A stretch of DNA of 64,000 nt, from the NCBI RefSeq assembly GCF_000189635.1, contig NW_002476327.1, forward strand, positions 62,001 to 126,000, written 5' to 3'. The position numbers and the translations under genes are program-made. Positions 38,023 to 50,800 of the stretch are shown here, piece after piece. This DNA comes from Tetrahymena thermophila SB210. Taxonomy: Eukaryota; Ciliophora; Oligohymenophorea; Hymenostomatida; Tetrahymenidae. The notes below the pieces were generated by a model that was not told the DNA's origin, did no database searches, and saw nothing but the letters and a program-made list of their open reading frames with translations. The first letter of the stretch is position 1. Every line of letters begins with the position of its first letter.

Positions 38023-40283
38023 TATCTATTAAAACAATTCTAAAATCTAAAATTAGCTATTGATTCTTATTCCTCTCACTCAACTACATGAATATATATC
38101 TGGTTTTTTTATATATAATTCAAATTACAATACTTTGTGGAAATCCTTGATATATCCTTTTATATGTTATCCATAAGCTTTTAAATCTTTTACTATTTAA
38201 ATATATGGAAGTGCTTCATGATATTTTTTTTATGTTTTAAAATTATTGAATCAATATTTTCATCATGATAATAAATTAAATAAATACTTTTCCTGGAATA
38301 AAATAAAATAATTGAAAATTATTTGTGTTTATCAATTTTTTATTTATAATATATTTTTATTTTTAAATAAATTGATTGTTTTTAAATGAATATTTAAATT
38401 AATTCTTTGGTCATTAATTTTTGGTTTTAGTAAGTAGTTAATTTCTTAGATTAAGACCACAAATACTATTTATATACTCAAAAATAAAATGCTAAAAATC
38501 ATAATAAATTTAATTTGAACATTTATCAATAAAATAAATTAAAGGAGCTCACCTAGAAATAATACAATACAGACAGATCAAGGTTTTTATAAAGAAAGTT
38601 TAGGAATTTCCTTAGAGAACAATACATCCGGGATATTTTGTCACAGAGTAAGATATGGGAAATCTTACTCGTTTTATATTTTATTTTTTTAATTTTACAT
38701 ACCTTTAAATATCCATATATTTGTTTTAATTTATCAGTATATTCAAACTCAATTTAATTTTTTATTTTCTTAGAGATAAATCTATCTATAGAAACCTATC
38801 AGTTTTAATAGGGTTTCGATATATATTAATACACTAGCGAGTCAAAGCATCTAATTAATCATTAGAAATTAGAGGAAACTTTCACATAAGAGAGAATTCT
38901 TAAAATTGCAAATGTTGCTTCAGGAGTTAATAGATATAGATCGATAATTCAATACAATTATTATAAACCTATTAAAATTCTAAGATAAACTTTTCTCTAT
39001 ATTATATTCAATTAATTAAAAAATCAGATATTAAAATTTTTAAATTGAGATTAATTAATTTAAAAAATTAATAATAAGTAAAAATTAATAATTAAATAAG
39101 AAAATGGCTAACTAAATTTTAAAAAGTTTATTGATAATTTCACTACTATCAATAAGCTAGCTAACTTTCGCTTCAGATATTAAGGCTTCGAGTGAAAGAC
39201 TAGAGAAAGGAGGCAGTTTTGGTCCTTCGTGGGAAGAAAGACAGCACTATCTTCCTGATTTTATGAGAGTTTCAGGAGTAGCATCTGGATACCTTTCTTC
39301 TGAACAAGTTATTATTGAATTCGACATTGAAACTTTAAGCGATTCAGCTGGAACTTCATTACTGTAAAACAACCAAAGCATATCTAAAGCTATCAATTAG
39401 ATGAAAAAGGCAGGAGTTGAAGAAAGCGAACTGACTACCTAAGATATGAGAATTTATCCTTCATACAGATAAGAATATGATGATAGAACAAAGAATTACA
39501 AATCTATATTCGAAGGTTATAAAGTTGAAAATAAATTGAAATTTATTTCAAAAAAGCTCGATTTAGCTGGAAAGGTTATTGACGTAGCTGTTAGTAATGG
39601 AATCAATAAAATATCTTCAGTTCAATTTGTGCCAACTCAAACTAAAATAAAAGAATTAAAGGACTCTTTAATATCATAGGCAGTAGAAGATGCAGTAAAA
39701 AGAGCAAATCTCGCTCTCTAATCTTTAAATTATGAAATAAAATCAGTTAAAAGCATAGACATTGAAAATGATTCATATGGTAGAAACCAACTTTACAACT
39801 CTAAAGCTTCCTTTTCAGATTCTTATTCAGCTGGAAGTGACTTAAGTGACGAAACAAAGCTTTTTGATAACCTAAAAAAGTTTACTGTCTCAGTGAATGT
39901 TTCTTTTATAATAGGAAGAAAAGAATCAAGTTGAAATTAAATTAAAATAATTAATATAATAATAATATTTATTTTTATATTAAATATTTTTCATGTCATT
40001 TTAAATACTTTAAAAGTTTTCAAAAAAATAATTGTTTTCAAATTCGCATAAAAAAATTATTTCTTTCTTGTTTGTTTATTTGTTTGTTTGTTCTACTTTG
40101 GTGAGAAAAAATTAATAAAATTTTTATTGCTTAAAAAAGTGGTAGAATTTCTCAAAAAATATTTGTTTTAATAAGAATTCTAAAATGATTTATCACTAAT
40201 TGTATGATTATATTTCGTTGTTTATAAGATGTGCTAATAGCTTATATTTTTATAATCGTACACTAGCAAATAACAAGTATATA
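38023..40283 (+). repeat. Segmental duplication, copy 2 (contains SIMPL gene 2)
   Basis: Pairs with 34,873-37,164. It carries about 60-100 extra bases near 38,615-38,700 (around CATCCGGGATATTTTGTCAC) that copy 1 lacks, so one copy has had an insertion or deletion. Confidence 0.85.
39104..39934 (+). CDS. Secreted SIMPL-domain (DUF541) protein, paralogue 2
   Basis: A single exon of 276 residues, the same length as its neighbours, with signal peptide and TGA stop. It differs from paralogue 1 mainly just after the signal peptide (residues about 24-45), in the segment after RIYPSYRQEYD and near residues 236-255, while the core SIMPL motifs are unchanged. It arose with its flanks by the 2.3-kb duplication, so both copies should share regulation. 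The spacing of changes, at synonymous sites and in surface-like loops, suggests both copies are functional rather than one decaying. Confidence 0.88.
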
Positions 40284-40795
40284 CTTCATAAATTCCAACT
40301 AATATATATCATTAATATAAATAATATTTTAAATAAATAGAGCTAGCTAAGATAGGAATTTAAAAAATATAAATTTTCTGATATTAGTTTGTTTAAGTAT
40401 GTTGTATATATTTATTACCAAATTTGATAAGTACAAGCGAGTCATTTATTTGCTGAATAAAAAATATTAAATAAATTAATACAAGTGTGAATTAATTAAT
40501 GCATAAATATTTATTTTTAATTTATATAAAATAAATAGTTTTTATTTAGGTATCTTAAAATCTACAAGTGTGAATAATTTAATAAGAAATCAAAATGTCT
40601 ACTTGATTAATAAATTAATCAACACATTCTACTTTACTAATTTTAATTAAAAACTTTTCCTTTTCTCTGTTATTAATTGATATAAAAATCAAAAACTCAA
40701 AACAATCTTAAGATATTATTTATATTAATTACAATATTCAATAATTTATTAGTTCTAAAGAAAACATTACAATTAAATTAAAGAAAGAAAGAAAG
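39935..40795. other. Spacer between SIMPL genes 2 and 3
   Basis: The first about 350 bases belong to the duplicated unit. The rest is unique AT-rich DNA ending in a GAAA run just before the ATG. No gene is seen. Confidence 0.6.
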
Positions 40796-41626
40796 ATGGC
40801 TTATCAAATTTTAAAAAGTTTATTCTTAATAACAGTTTTATCAATGAGCTAACTAGCATTAGCTTAAAACATGCATGCTTCTTGTGAGAAATAAGAAAAG
40901 GCAAGTTTAGGTGCTTCTTGGGAAGAAAGAAACCATTATCTTCCTGATTTTATGAGAGTTTCAGGAGTAGCATCTGGATATCTTGCTTCTGAATAAGTGA
41001 TTATTGAATTTGACATAGAAACTTTAAGCGATTCTGCAGGGACATCACTTATTTAAAACAACCAAAGCATATCTAAAGCAATTAATGAAATGAAAAAAGT
41101 AGGAGTTGAAGAGAGTGAACTTACCACCTAAGATATGAGAATTTATCCTTCTTATAGATAAGAGTATGATGAAAAAACAAAGAGCTATAAATCTATCTTT
41201 GAAGGCTACAAGGTTGAGAACAAGTTGAAATTTATATCTAAAAATCTAGATTTAGCAGGAAAGGTCATTGACATAGCAGTTAGCAACGGAATCAATAACA
41301 TATCTTCAGTTCAATTTGTGCCAACTCAAACAAAAGTAAAAGAATTGAAGGATTCGTTAATTTCATAGGCAGTAGAAGATGCAATTAAAAGAGCTAATCT
41401 CGCTCTCTAACCTTTAAATTATGAAATAAAATCAGTTAAAAGCATAGACATTGAAAATGATTCATATGGTAGAAATCAACTTTATAACTCTTAAGTTTCT
41501 TATCTATATTCATCATAAGAAGGGGGTAATTCAAACGATGAGACAAAGCTTTTTGATAATCTAAAGAAGTTTAGTGTTTAAGTAAATGTTTCTTTTGTTA
41601 TTGGAAGAAAAGAATCCAATAAATGA
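40796..41626 (+). CDS. Secreted SIMPL-domain (DUF541) protein, paralogue 3
   Basis: A single exon of 276 residues. The signal peptide and the stretch just after it are diverged (one extra cysteine in HASCEKQEK), and the C-terminal 45 residues differ (YLYSSQEGGNSND). The SIMPL core is almost the same as in paralogues 1 and 2. Its flanks do not match the 2.3-kb repeat, so it is the older copy. Conservation of exactly 276 codons in three copies argues for selection on all of them. It is probably a secreted or lumenal protein; the function is unknown. Confidence 0.88.
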
Positions 41627-43486
41627 ATGTAATAGATACATACATACACACATAATAAATATTCATTTTATTGTATTTTTATTCATAATATTTTTATTGT
41701 AAATAAATTATATCTTGCTCAAATTTAAATTTAAATTGTAATAAATTTTAATATAAAATTATTTTTTAGTTTTGTTAACTTGATTTTTTTTGTATTTATT
41801 TTTATTTCAATAAATACATCAATTTCGATAAAAATTAATTAATAAATTTACTAATTAAATTACGAAACTTCTACTTTATTATTTTATTTTACCCTAAATC
41901 CTCTAAATAAATAAATGTAGGAATTGGTGGATGAGGAGCACTATTTTTAGGGAAATTTAAAATTAAAATTATTTATTTTATATAAAAAAGTAAACAAATA
42001 AATATATTTATATAAATTAACATAAAATTTAAAAAGTAATTAATTAATTTATTTTTTAATTAATTTTAGCATGTAGCATTTCAGCTACAGAAAAAATTTG
42101 CTGCAAATAGCAATATAAAAAAAATGCTTTAAGAGAACTTAAATACAATTCAGTAAACAGAAAGAAGCTCGAATCAATAGTTTACATAATTCTTAAATAG
42201 TATATTTGATTAAATAAGTAAGTAAATCTTGGGAAAAATCAAGTAACAAATGTTTTAGCTAGCTAGTCTTTATATAAATTAATAATCCTTAATTCTAGAA
42301 AATCTAATTATAGCGATTTTATGGTATAACCTAATTATGTTTACATGCATAATAGTTCTAAAAACTCTTAATTAAAATAGCCACAAGAAAAGAGGCAAAA
42401 CAAACTTAATTTATTGATGAATTTTATGCTTTAATAAATAGATAAAACCATTTTCATTAAAAGAGAATAATTTAATTAGTATATTTGTGTTAATATCTTA
42501 ATAACTTATTTTTTATTTTAGATATTTTATATTTAAAAATTAATTTTTAAAATTAAATTTAAAAGTTGTTAAAGCTATTTTATTTATTATTTATGAAAGT
42601 TAAGATAATAAATACTAGCAAAATCTAATTATAAATTGTGTTTTAGAACAAAAGCGAATAAATTCTAGTAAAATCTAATTAAAATATATTTAATCCCTAT
42701 TCTATCAATTATCCTAAATGTATTCAATCTATCTAAAAACTGTATCAAATTAGAACCAAAAGTGTTAAATTAATTTCAAAATTTAATTTATTTACTATCT
42801 ATTTTAATTGATAATTCCTTATTCTTAAATATATTTTTTAATAACTTAATTATGGTTGACTTATTAAAAATGTTAGATATAAAAATTAATTTATTAATTA
42901 AATTTAAAAATAATTAAAGCTATTTTATTTATTTATTTTTGATGATATATGGTGTCTCAAGTATAATGATCAGAAATGAAAAATAAAATATTAATCAATG
43001 ATCTTTTTATTGTATTTTAGAAGAATATTCATTGTTTTTTTGTTTTAATTGATTTTAAAAGTAGATTAATTGAAATCTATTAATATTTTTATTTACTCCT
43101 TACAAAAGTCATCCCTTTTTGAATGATATAATCTAATGTTTGCTTTAAAACTATAAATAGTTAAATTAATTAGATCACGTTAAATAGTACTTTACTTATG
43201 AGATTATTTAATTAACAGAGTATTTAAAGAAAGAAAGAAAAAAAATAGAAAATTCTCACACATAAAATATAATGTTAAAGTAGAGCTTTTTGAAAAAATT
43301 TGTTATAATTAATTAATTTAAGTCTAGTTTTAATTAATAAAAGCTAAAAGCTAAAGTCTATATTTTTAAATTTATAATTTCATATTTCTTAAGTTGTTAG
43401 CACTATAAAATATCAGTAAATCTCTGTGCTTCTTTCTATTTGAAATAATTAATTAATTAAATAATATAAAAAAACTAAAACAAAAA
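41627..43486. other. Intergenic with relics of dispersed repeats
   Basis: About 42,060-42,210 holds a short protein-like open stretch after a TTTTAG acceptor (ACSISATEKICCKQQYK) ending in TGA, possibly an exon relic. Segment 42,155-42,600 resembles 56,000-56,460 and, more weakly, 58,660-58,830. Segment about 42,790-42,960 resembles the 5' flank of the eight-cysteine genes (TTAATTATGGTTGACTTATT...). No intact gene is supported. Confidence 0.55.
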
Positions 43487-43849
43487 ATGAGATTCTTCGC
43501 CATCACTTTACTTGCTGTAATTGCTATTTCTTCTGTTAGTGCCTAATCTTAACCTGATATTGAAGTAGAATATAAGACTATTGATTGTTTGTAAAATAAT
43601 GAAACATATTGCTAGAATACAGACAAGGATTGCTTAACTGAATAAACTAAAATTGTAGAATGTGAAATGATATGTGTAGAAGATAATCCTTCTTCTAAAA
43701 ATGATGTTTTGAGCTGTATTAATTTTAAGTGTACTTCCACCAATAAAAATATCTAAGCTTGGTAAAAAGCTATTAACGCTTGCCTTAACTCTAACATTAC
43801 CTCTTTCGTTTTAGTTTTTGCTATTGCTCTTTTTGCTCTCTTATTCTGA
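43487..43849 (+). CDS. Small secreted eight-cysteine protein with C-terminal hydrophobic tail (divergent family member)
   Basis: A single exon of 120 residues. Signal peptide 1-19 (to VSA), then eight cysteines spaced C-x7-C-x6-C-x9-C-x3-C-x13-C-x4-C-x16-C. A C-terminal hydrophobic stretch of about 18 residues ends in LLF, the layout of a GPI-attachment signal. Apart from the cysteines and the layout it has little sequence in common with the four genes downstream. Their spacing is C-x7-C-x6-C-x9-C-x3-C-x10-C-x3-C-x16-C, so I infer a common fold and ancestor. The ATG follows an A-rich leader. Product and partner are unknown; a surface location is likely. Confidence 0.85.
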
Positions 43850-44909
43850 GATATCGAATTTTAATTTTATTTGCTTTTGTTAGATTTTTAATATGTATAT
43901 GTTTGTCTTATAAGACTATCTAATTAATTTAGATATAAAAAAATGCTATTAAATAAACTAATTAATTAATTTAAATGTTCAAATATAAAATAAAAAAAAT
44001 AAAAAAACTAATTTTATTATTGTAAAACAAGAAACATTAAAGTAAACTTAATAGGATTTTCTTTTTACATATGAATTTAATTAAAAATCCATTTAAATAA
44101 ACTATTAAAATAAATTATTCTTGACTAAATAAACTTCTGCATGGATAATATTAAGTATATATTAATTATTTATGAATAAAAATACTCTATTATCAGTGGT
44201 GGAATTATATAAAAAAAAAGCAGCAATATAGACTAGTTTTTCAAAAATAACGATGATTTATTAAATGTCAATATCTTTACTTATTCCAAGAATTTTATTT
44301 TTTAAATAATTTTTCAACTGCCTATATATATTAGAGGAAAAAACCCTCATTTTATAAAGGCAGTTAATTATTCAAAAATTTATTAAATTAAAAGCAAAAT
44401 CAAATTTATTTATTTATCTATTTTAATTGAAAATATTGTATCCATTAAATAGAGCAAAATTATTTAAAAAAATTTTTTAATAAATTAATAATGGCTGGTC
44501 CATTTAAAAATGTTAGATATAAATTTATTTATTAAATTTAAAACTAAATGTACCTATTTTATTTATTTATTTTTGATAATGAAATTGAATAATACCAATA
44601 TCTATCTATTACATTTTATTTATTGATAATTTATTATTTATATTAAATATACTTTATAGACTTTTTGTTATTGTAAAAATAGTTGGTTCTTGTGAGTATA
44701 TATATTATTTTTTATACAATTAATTAATTTCAAGCAGATCTATTTATAGACAGATTAAAGGCAAGGAGCTAAAAATCACATTTATTTATTAAATTTTAAA
44801 TATATTTTTATTTCAAGTATTATTATAAAAATAACATTTTAGTTTTTTTCTTAAAATATAATTAAATAAATAACTAAAAAAACAATTTAATTAAATTCAA
44901 AAAAAAAAA
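43850..44909. other. 5' flank of eight-cysteine gene 1
   Basis: From about 44,384 the sequence is the conserved upstream block shared by all four duplicated genes. It includes ATGGCTGGTCCATTTAAAAA near 44,491 and TAGTTGGTTCTTGTGAGTAT about 230 bases before the ATG. An AGATCTATTTATAGA motif lies about 170 bases before it. Earlier sequence has no gene I can support. Confidence 0.6.
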
Positions 44910-45311
44910 ATGAGAATCTGTGCTTTTATTTTAATAGCTTTTGTTGCAATTACTGCTGCCTAATATGATACTCTTACTTAAGATCAAATAAATAAAATAG
45001 ATGGTTGTATGGTTAATGTTGACCCTGCATGCTAAATTTACACTGAAGATTGTTATAGTGAATTATTATAAGCTGATTAATGCTTTGATTAATGTAGTGA
45101 AACAGACATCCATAATATGACTGTATGTACATAAGATTGTAAATCAAATTATAATGATGTCTAAGTTCACATAAAATAAAAGACTGCTTGTATGAACTTT
45201 TTAGAAAAAAATCCTACTAATAATAATGAAAATAAAATTCCTAGTATGAGTACTGGAATTAACATTCTTGCTTTTACTGTCATAGCTTCAGTTCTCTCTC
45301 TATTTTTATGA
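44910..45311 (+). CDS. Small secreted eight-cysteine surface protein, paralogue 1
   Basis: A single exon of 133 residues. Signal peptide 1-17 (MRICAFILIAFVAITAA). Cysteines at 33, 41, 48, 58, 62, 73, 77 and 94, and a glycosylation sequon at Asn69 in IHNMTVC. A linker follows, then a hydrophobic tail from about 117 to the end (INILAFTVIASVLSLFL), as for a GPI signal. Compared with the other copies, most changes lie in residues 19-57 and 78-90, while signal, central DIHNMTVCTQ and tail are fixed. It sits in a duplicated unit that includes about 520 bases of 5' flank and over 700 bases of 3' flank. Probably a cell-surface protein; function unknown. Confidence 0.88.
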
Positions 45312-46738
45312 AAAAATTCAAATTTTTTAAATTAGTTGTTAGATATTTTATAAGTTCTTGTCTTGTGATATTATTCCTAATATATTTACATAACAAATTT
45401 TTGTTGATTGATTGATTTATTTATTTAGTTATTTATTTAAATTTAATCAACTTAATGAATAAATAATTAAAAGAAATAAAATTTTATAGTATTTAAACTG
45501 GCATATTTTGCTTGTAAAAATATTGTGTTTTTTGAATAGGTTGTATTTAAATATATTAAAGATTATTAAATTAAATAGAATTTGATCATAATAATAATAA
45601 AGATTTTTAAGTAGTATGTTTCAATCAATAAATTCTTTCAAAAATAGCGAGTGAATCAAATAGGCAGAAATCAAAAATAAATAAATTCATAAAATTAATT
45701 TCAAATTTGAAAGCCATTTAGTAAAAATAAGCATAATTAATTAAAATATAGTAACTGAATATTTAAAAACCAATCCATGAAAAAAATTTAAAATCAGCGA
45801 AAAATGATAAATAGTAATTATAGTGCTTACAGGTATTAAATTAATATGAACTTGGTAAAGTAATAGTTTAATTCATGCATTTGCAATAAATAAAGTAGAT
45901 GATTACTTGAATATATTATTTTATTAATTTTTATTATAAAATCTTTGTTTTATGATTTTGTAATTTAATTATATAATTTTGGATATTGATTTTATAATAG
46001 ATTTTTATTTTATAATATAATAACCTTAATTATTTTAAAAGAAAATTTAATTATTGGATAAGCAAATAATTTCTAAATTCTTTTTTTTGCACCTTATCAA
46101 AAAATTCACCTTAACTACAGTGCCTCTTCTTAAAAGGTGTAGACGGTATTTATTTTTTGATAACAGCTAATAAGTTCTATTAAAGTCTAATAATAGTATA
46201 TATTTAATTAATTATATATCTAAACGCAAAAACCTTTTAAATTAGAACCAAAAATATTAAATTAAAAGCAAAATCAAATTTATTTATTTATCTATTTTAA
46301 TTGACAATATTGTATCTATTAAATGGAGCAAAATTATTTAAATAAATTTTTTAATAAATTAATAATGGCTGGTCCATTTAAAAATGTTAGATATAAATTT
46401 ATTTATTATATTAAAAACTAAATGTACCTATTTTATTTATTTATTTTTGATAATGAAATTGAATAATACTAATATCTATCTATTACATTTTATTTATTGA
46501 TAATTTATTATTTATATTAAATATACTTTATAGACTTTTTGTTATTGTAAAAATAGTTGGTTCTTGTGAGTATATATTTTTAATACAATTAATTAATTTC
46601 AGGAAGATCTATTTATAGATAGATTAAAAGCAAGGAGCTAAAAAGTACATTTATTTATTAAATTTTAAATATATTTTTATTTCAATAATTAAATAAATAA
46701 CTAAAAAAATAATTTAATTAAATTCAAAAAAAAATAAA
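45312..46738. other. Flanks between eight-cysteine genes 1 and 2
   Basis: 3' flank of gene 1 to about 46,050, then the 70-base nested inverted repeat (46,094-46,163), then the conserved 5' flank of gene 2. No further gene is seen. Confidence 0.65.
46094..46163. repeat. 70-base nested inverted repeat, copy 1
   Basis: The outer arms TTATCAAAAAAT and ATTTTTTGATAA are perfect complements, and the inner arms CACCTT and AAGGTG nest inside them. The same 70-base element lies at 53,857-53,926 and 56,633-56,702, each at the start of a duplicated gene unit. Confidence 0.8.
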
Positions 46739-47140
46739 ATGAGAATCTGTGCTTTTATTTTAATAGCTCTTGTTGCAATTACTGCTGCCTAATTTGATAC
46801 TCTTACTTAAGATCAAATAAAATATATAGAGGACTGTGCAGGTAAAGTTGACCCTGCATGCGAAATTTACACTGAAGATTGCATAACTCAATTAGAATAA
46901 GCTGATTAATGCTTTGATTAATGTAGTCTAACAGACATCCATAATATGACTGTATGTACATAAGGTTGCAAATCCAATAATAATAGTGTCTAAGCTCATA
47001 TAGAATAAAAGACTGCTTGTATGAGCATTTTAGAAAAAAATCCTTCTAATAATAATGAAAATAAAATTCCTAGTATGAGCACTGGAATTAACATTCTTGC
47101 TTTTACTGTCATAGCTTCAGTTCTCTCTGTATTATTATGA
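46739..47140 (+). CDS. Small secreted eight-cysteine surface protein, paralogue 2
   Basis: A single exon of 133 residues with the same signal peptide, eight cysteines with unchanged spacing, the NMT sequon and the hydrophobic tail (ending SVLL). The region between the first and fourth cysteine differs from the other copies (KVDPACEIYTEDCITQLEQA). Its duplicated 3' flank stops abruptly near 47,452, where sequence leading to the minus-strand LRR gene begins. That break marks an old junction. It is likely co-regulated with its paralogues through the shared 5' flank. Confidence 0.88.
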
Positions 47141-47884
47141 AAAAATTCACATTTTTTAAATTAGTTGCTAGATGTTTTATAAGTTTTTGTCTTGTGATAT
47201 TATTCCTAATATTTTTACATAAAAAATTTCTGTTGATTGATTGATTTATTTATTTAGTTATTTATTTAAATTTAATCAACTTAATGAATAAATAATTAAA
47301 AGAAATAAAATTTTATAGTATTTAAACTGGCATATTTTGCTTGTAAAAAGATTGCGTATTTTGAATAGGTTGTATTTAAATATATTAAAGATTATTAAAA
47401 TAAATAGAATTTGATCTTAATAATAATAAAGATTTTTAAATAGTATGTTTCAAAGAGAATATACAATCGGGGCTTTTTTAGATCAGTAGGCAAAAATTAA
47501 TTTTTTTTATTCAATCATGTTTTTAAATAAATTTTGTCCTTACTATATAATAATAAAATTACAGTAATATTTAAAATTTCAGTTTTTTGTCTTAAAAAGG
47601 GCATAATATACGAATATATATTTAAAAAAATTTAAAAGAAATTAAAATACTTTAAATAATGAAAACATAAATTTAATTAATAATTTTTAAAATTGTTATT
47701 TTTTTTTCTATTAATAAACAAACAAACAAATTATTTAAATAACAAATTTATTAGGAACAGAAACAAAAAATTATTTAAATAACAATCTTAACAAGAATAG
47801 AACAGATAAAACATTTAAATAGTAAAATTAAATTGGAGCAAGATTAATAAAATCTAAATTAATAAAAAGCAAGCTCAAAAATAA
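47141..47884. other. Intergenic, junction between duplicated unit and LRR gene
   Basis: The 3' flank of gene 2 ends near 47,452. The remainder is AT-rich sequence downstream of the convergent LRR gene's stop. Nothing else is seen. Confidence 0.6.
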
Positions 47885-50800
47885 TCATAAATGTATATTT
47901 TAGGTAATTATCCTTTTTAATTTGAGACAAATCACTTTTATTCTATAGCTTTGTTATTCGATTTAGTTACATCTTTATAAATTTTATGAAAATTAATAAG
48001 TATCAAAAATATTTTGTCATTGAAAATGAAAATTCAGCTAAAATACTTAATGAATAAAATGATAAATAAACTAATTCAAAATAAAAAATGATAAATTAAT
48101 TAATTATTTAATTTAAAATGTTGATTGTGTTTGTTTATTTATTTTTTATAAAAATAAATTTCAAAAATAAATAAATAAGCTGTTTTTACCCGAGATTAAG
48201 AGTTAAATTTAAGAGATTAACAAGCTTGTTTAATGAAGAAGCTAAACTTGATGCACCTAGGTCATCAATTTAATTATTACTTTTAAGTATTGAAAGAAAA
48301 ATTATTTATTAAAACAACATTAATAAATCAAAGCAGAGCTTATAATGATTAAAATTGAAGAAATGAATTTACTTTTAAAACAAGCTCATATAAATCCATA
48401 AAAAAAAATAAATAAAATAAAAAACTCAAATTTAATTATTTTAAAGAATTTTTAAGAAATATCAAAAAATAAAATAATTAAACTATTATTACTAGAGATT
48501 GAGAGTCAAATTTGTGATATGAATACAGCTCTCTAAAGTAGAACATAAGCTTGATGCAACAAATTTTGAGCCAATTTTATTACCACTTAATATGTCAAAT
48601 TTAATATGAAAAAATAAAGAATTTAAATTTATTAATAAATAAATATGTTAAACAAACTTAAAAAAAAGAAGCAGATTTTACTAAAGATAAAGTTCCAAAC
48701 TTTAAAGTTTTGTGTTATTTTTAAAATTTAAATTTAAGCCTAATTCATCATGATCACTGAAATAATTTGATCTATTTAAATATATTCAATATAATAATAT
48801 AAAATAACAACTTAAAAGCTTAGTTTGTATCACATTTACATTAATTTTTATTTAAGATTCTAATTATTTATTTACTTTTTATTTGTTATAGTGCTTAATT
48901 AATTGATTTTTATCTTTTTTAACTTTTTTGTGGAAATATTTTAAAAAACTGATGTGAATAAAAATAAATTTTTGTTTTAATTTAGAATATTCTTTATTTA
49001 TTTATTTAATGGGAGAGAGAAAATCCTAGGCAGGCACATTTTTTTTGGAATTAAAAAATCTAAAGTATTTATTTAATCTATTTATCTATCTACTCAGAAA
49101 TGATTCATTAACTGACATATATTTATTATTATTAGATTAAAAATAATGTTAGTAAATAAACAAAACAAATTTTTAGGAGCACACCCTCTTTAAAAATTTC
49201 TTCATGTGAGCAAAAATAAAATATTTTTTTAATTTTTTTCTGGGGACAGAAGGCACTTTTTTCTATATATTATTTATCATAACTGCTATAATTACAGTAG
49301 ATAAAATAGTTTGTTTTTTAAATATCTAATTGAGTTATGTAAATGAAAAATATAAATTATTTTAAATAATTTTAAGAAATATTACCAATTAAAATAAATA
49401 AATAAATATTTTACGATAGTTTGAGAATTAAATTTGAGATATTAGAGCTTTTGTCTAAGGCAGAAAATAATTCAACTTTAGAAATCATATTATGACTATT
49501 TAATTTTTCAATTATTTTTTTTATAAAGATAAAATTTAAAATATTAAATAAATATAAAAATAAATAAAATATCTTTTTTAAAAACAAAATGAATATTAAA
49601 AAAAATTCCTAACTAAGTTAACAAAATAAGTTAAAAAAAAAATTATAAATCCAAATTTTTTATAAATGTTTTGTCTTTTTATGTATTAGTTAGTTTTTAT
49701 TCTTAGAAATATCACACATAACCCAAATAATTTTATTTACGTTAGATCAAGTTCCAAATTTTAGATTTTAAGACAGCTTAATAAAGAGGAATATAAATCT
49801 GATGCACCCTTATTGTCTATTTAATTATTACTTTTTATATTCAATAAAAAATTATTAGTATATATAATTAAATTAAAACAAATATGAATAGTAATAAATT
49901 TAAAAAATGCCATACCAGTAAATGTAAAATAAAAATCAAAAAAATAAATAAAATATGTTTTTGAATAATCAAAAAACGAGTTAACAAACAATTATTACCT
50001 TAGAGAGAGAGTTAAATTTGTGAGATCAATACAGCTAGTTAAAGCAGAACCTAAGACTTGTGTAGCTTTTTACTTAATTAAATTGCCACTTTTTAAACAT
50101 TGAAGAAAAAATTATGAGGAATTTATTAACAAAAATTTAGTCATTAAAGAGGAATAAAAGTCTTTAAATCTATTCAGCTAGCTAAAAAAATAAGTGGAAA
50201 TCATAACCAAACAAAAGAAATTTGTAAATAAAAATATAGTCATTAAAGAAGAATAAAATTTTTAAATCTATTCAACTAAAAAACTAAGTGGAAATCATAA
50301 TCCAACCAAATAGAAGATAATTAAAATTTTTTTATTGTTCTCAATTAATTAATTTATTATCAAAAAATATCAATCAAAAACAAATAAATAAAAAAATTAT
50401 TTTTACCTGAATTCAAGCTTTAAATTTTGAATACTTGTACTATTTGCTAAAAAAGAACATAAACCTGATTCACCGTCGTTACCAAATTTATTATCACTAT
50501 TAAATTATTTCAAATAAATTATGAAATATAAAAAATTATTCATTCATTCATTAATCATCATAATCAAATATTTTAAGAAAATAAAATTTAAAAGAAATAA
50601 GTTTTTCTAAACCAAAAAAAAATATATCAAATAATAAAAATATCACAACTAAAAACAAATAAATAAATAAATTGTTTTTACTTAAGATCAATTTTCAAAT
50701 TTGTGAGCTTTTTATATTTAGATAAAGCTGAACCTAAGTTTGATACACCCAAAGCATCAACTTTATTTTAACTTTTTTGGAATTTAAAAGAAAGTTATTA

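Noticed and set aside
41922-41960. LRR-like scrap (GGAATTGGTGGATGAGGAGC)
   Set aside because: It resembles the start of an LRR exon but is under 40 bases, lacks the second half and splice sites, and contains a TGA in the relevant frame.
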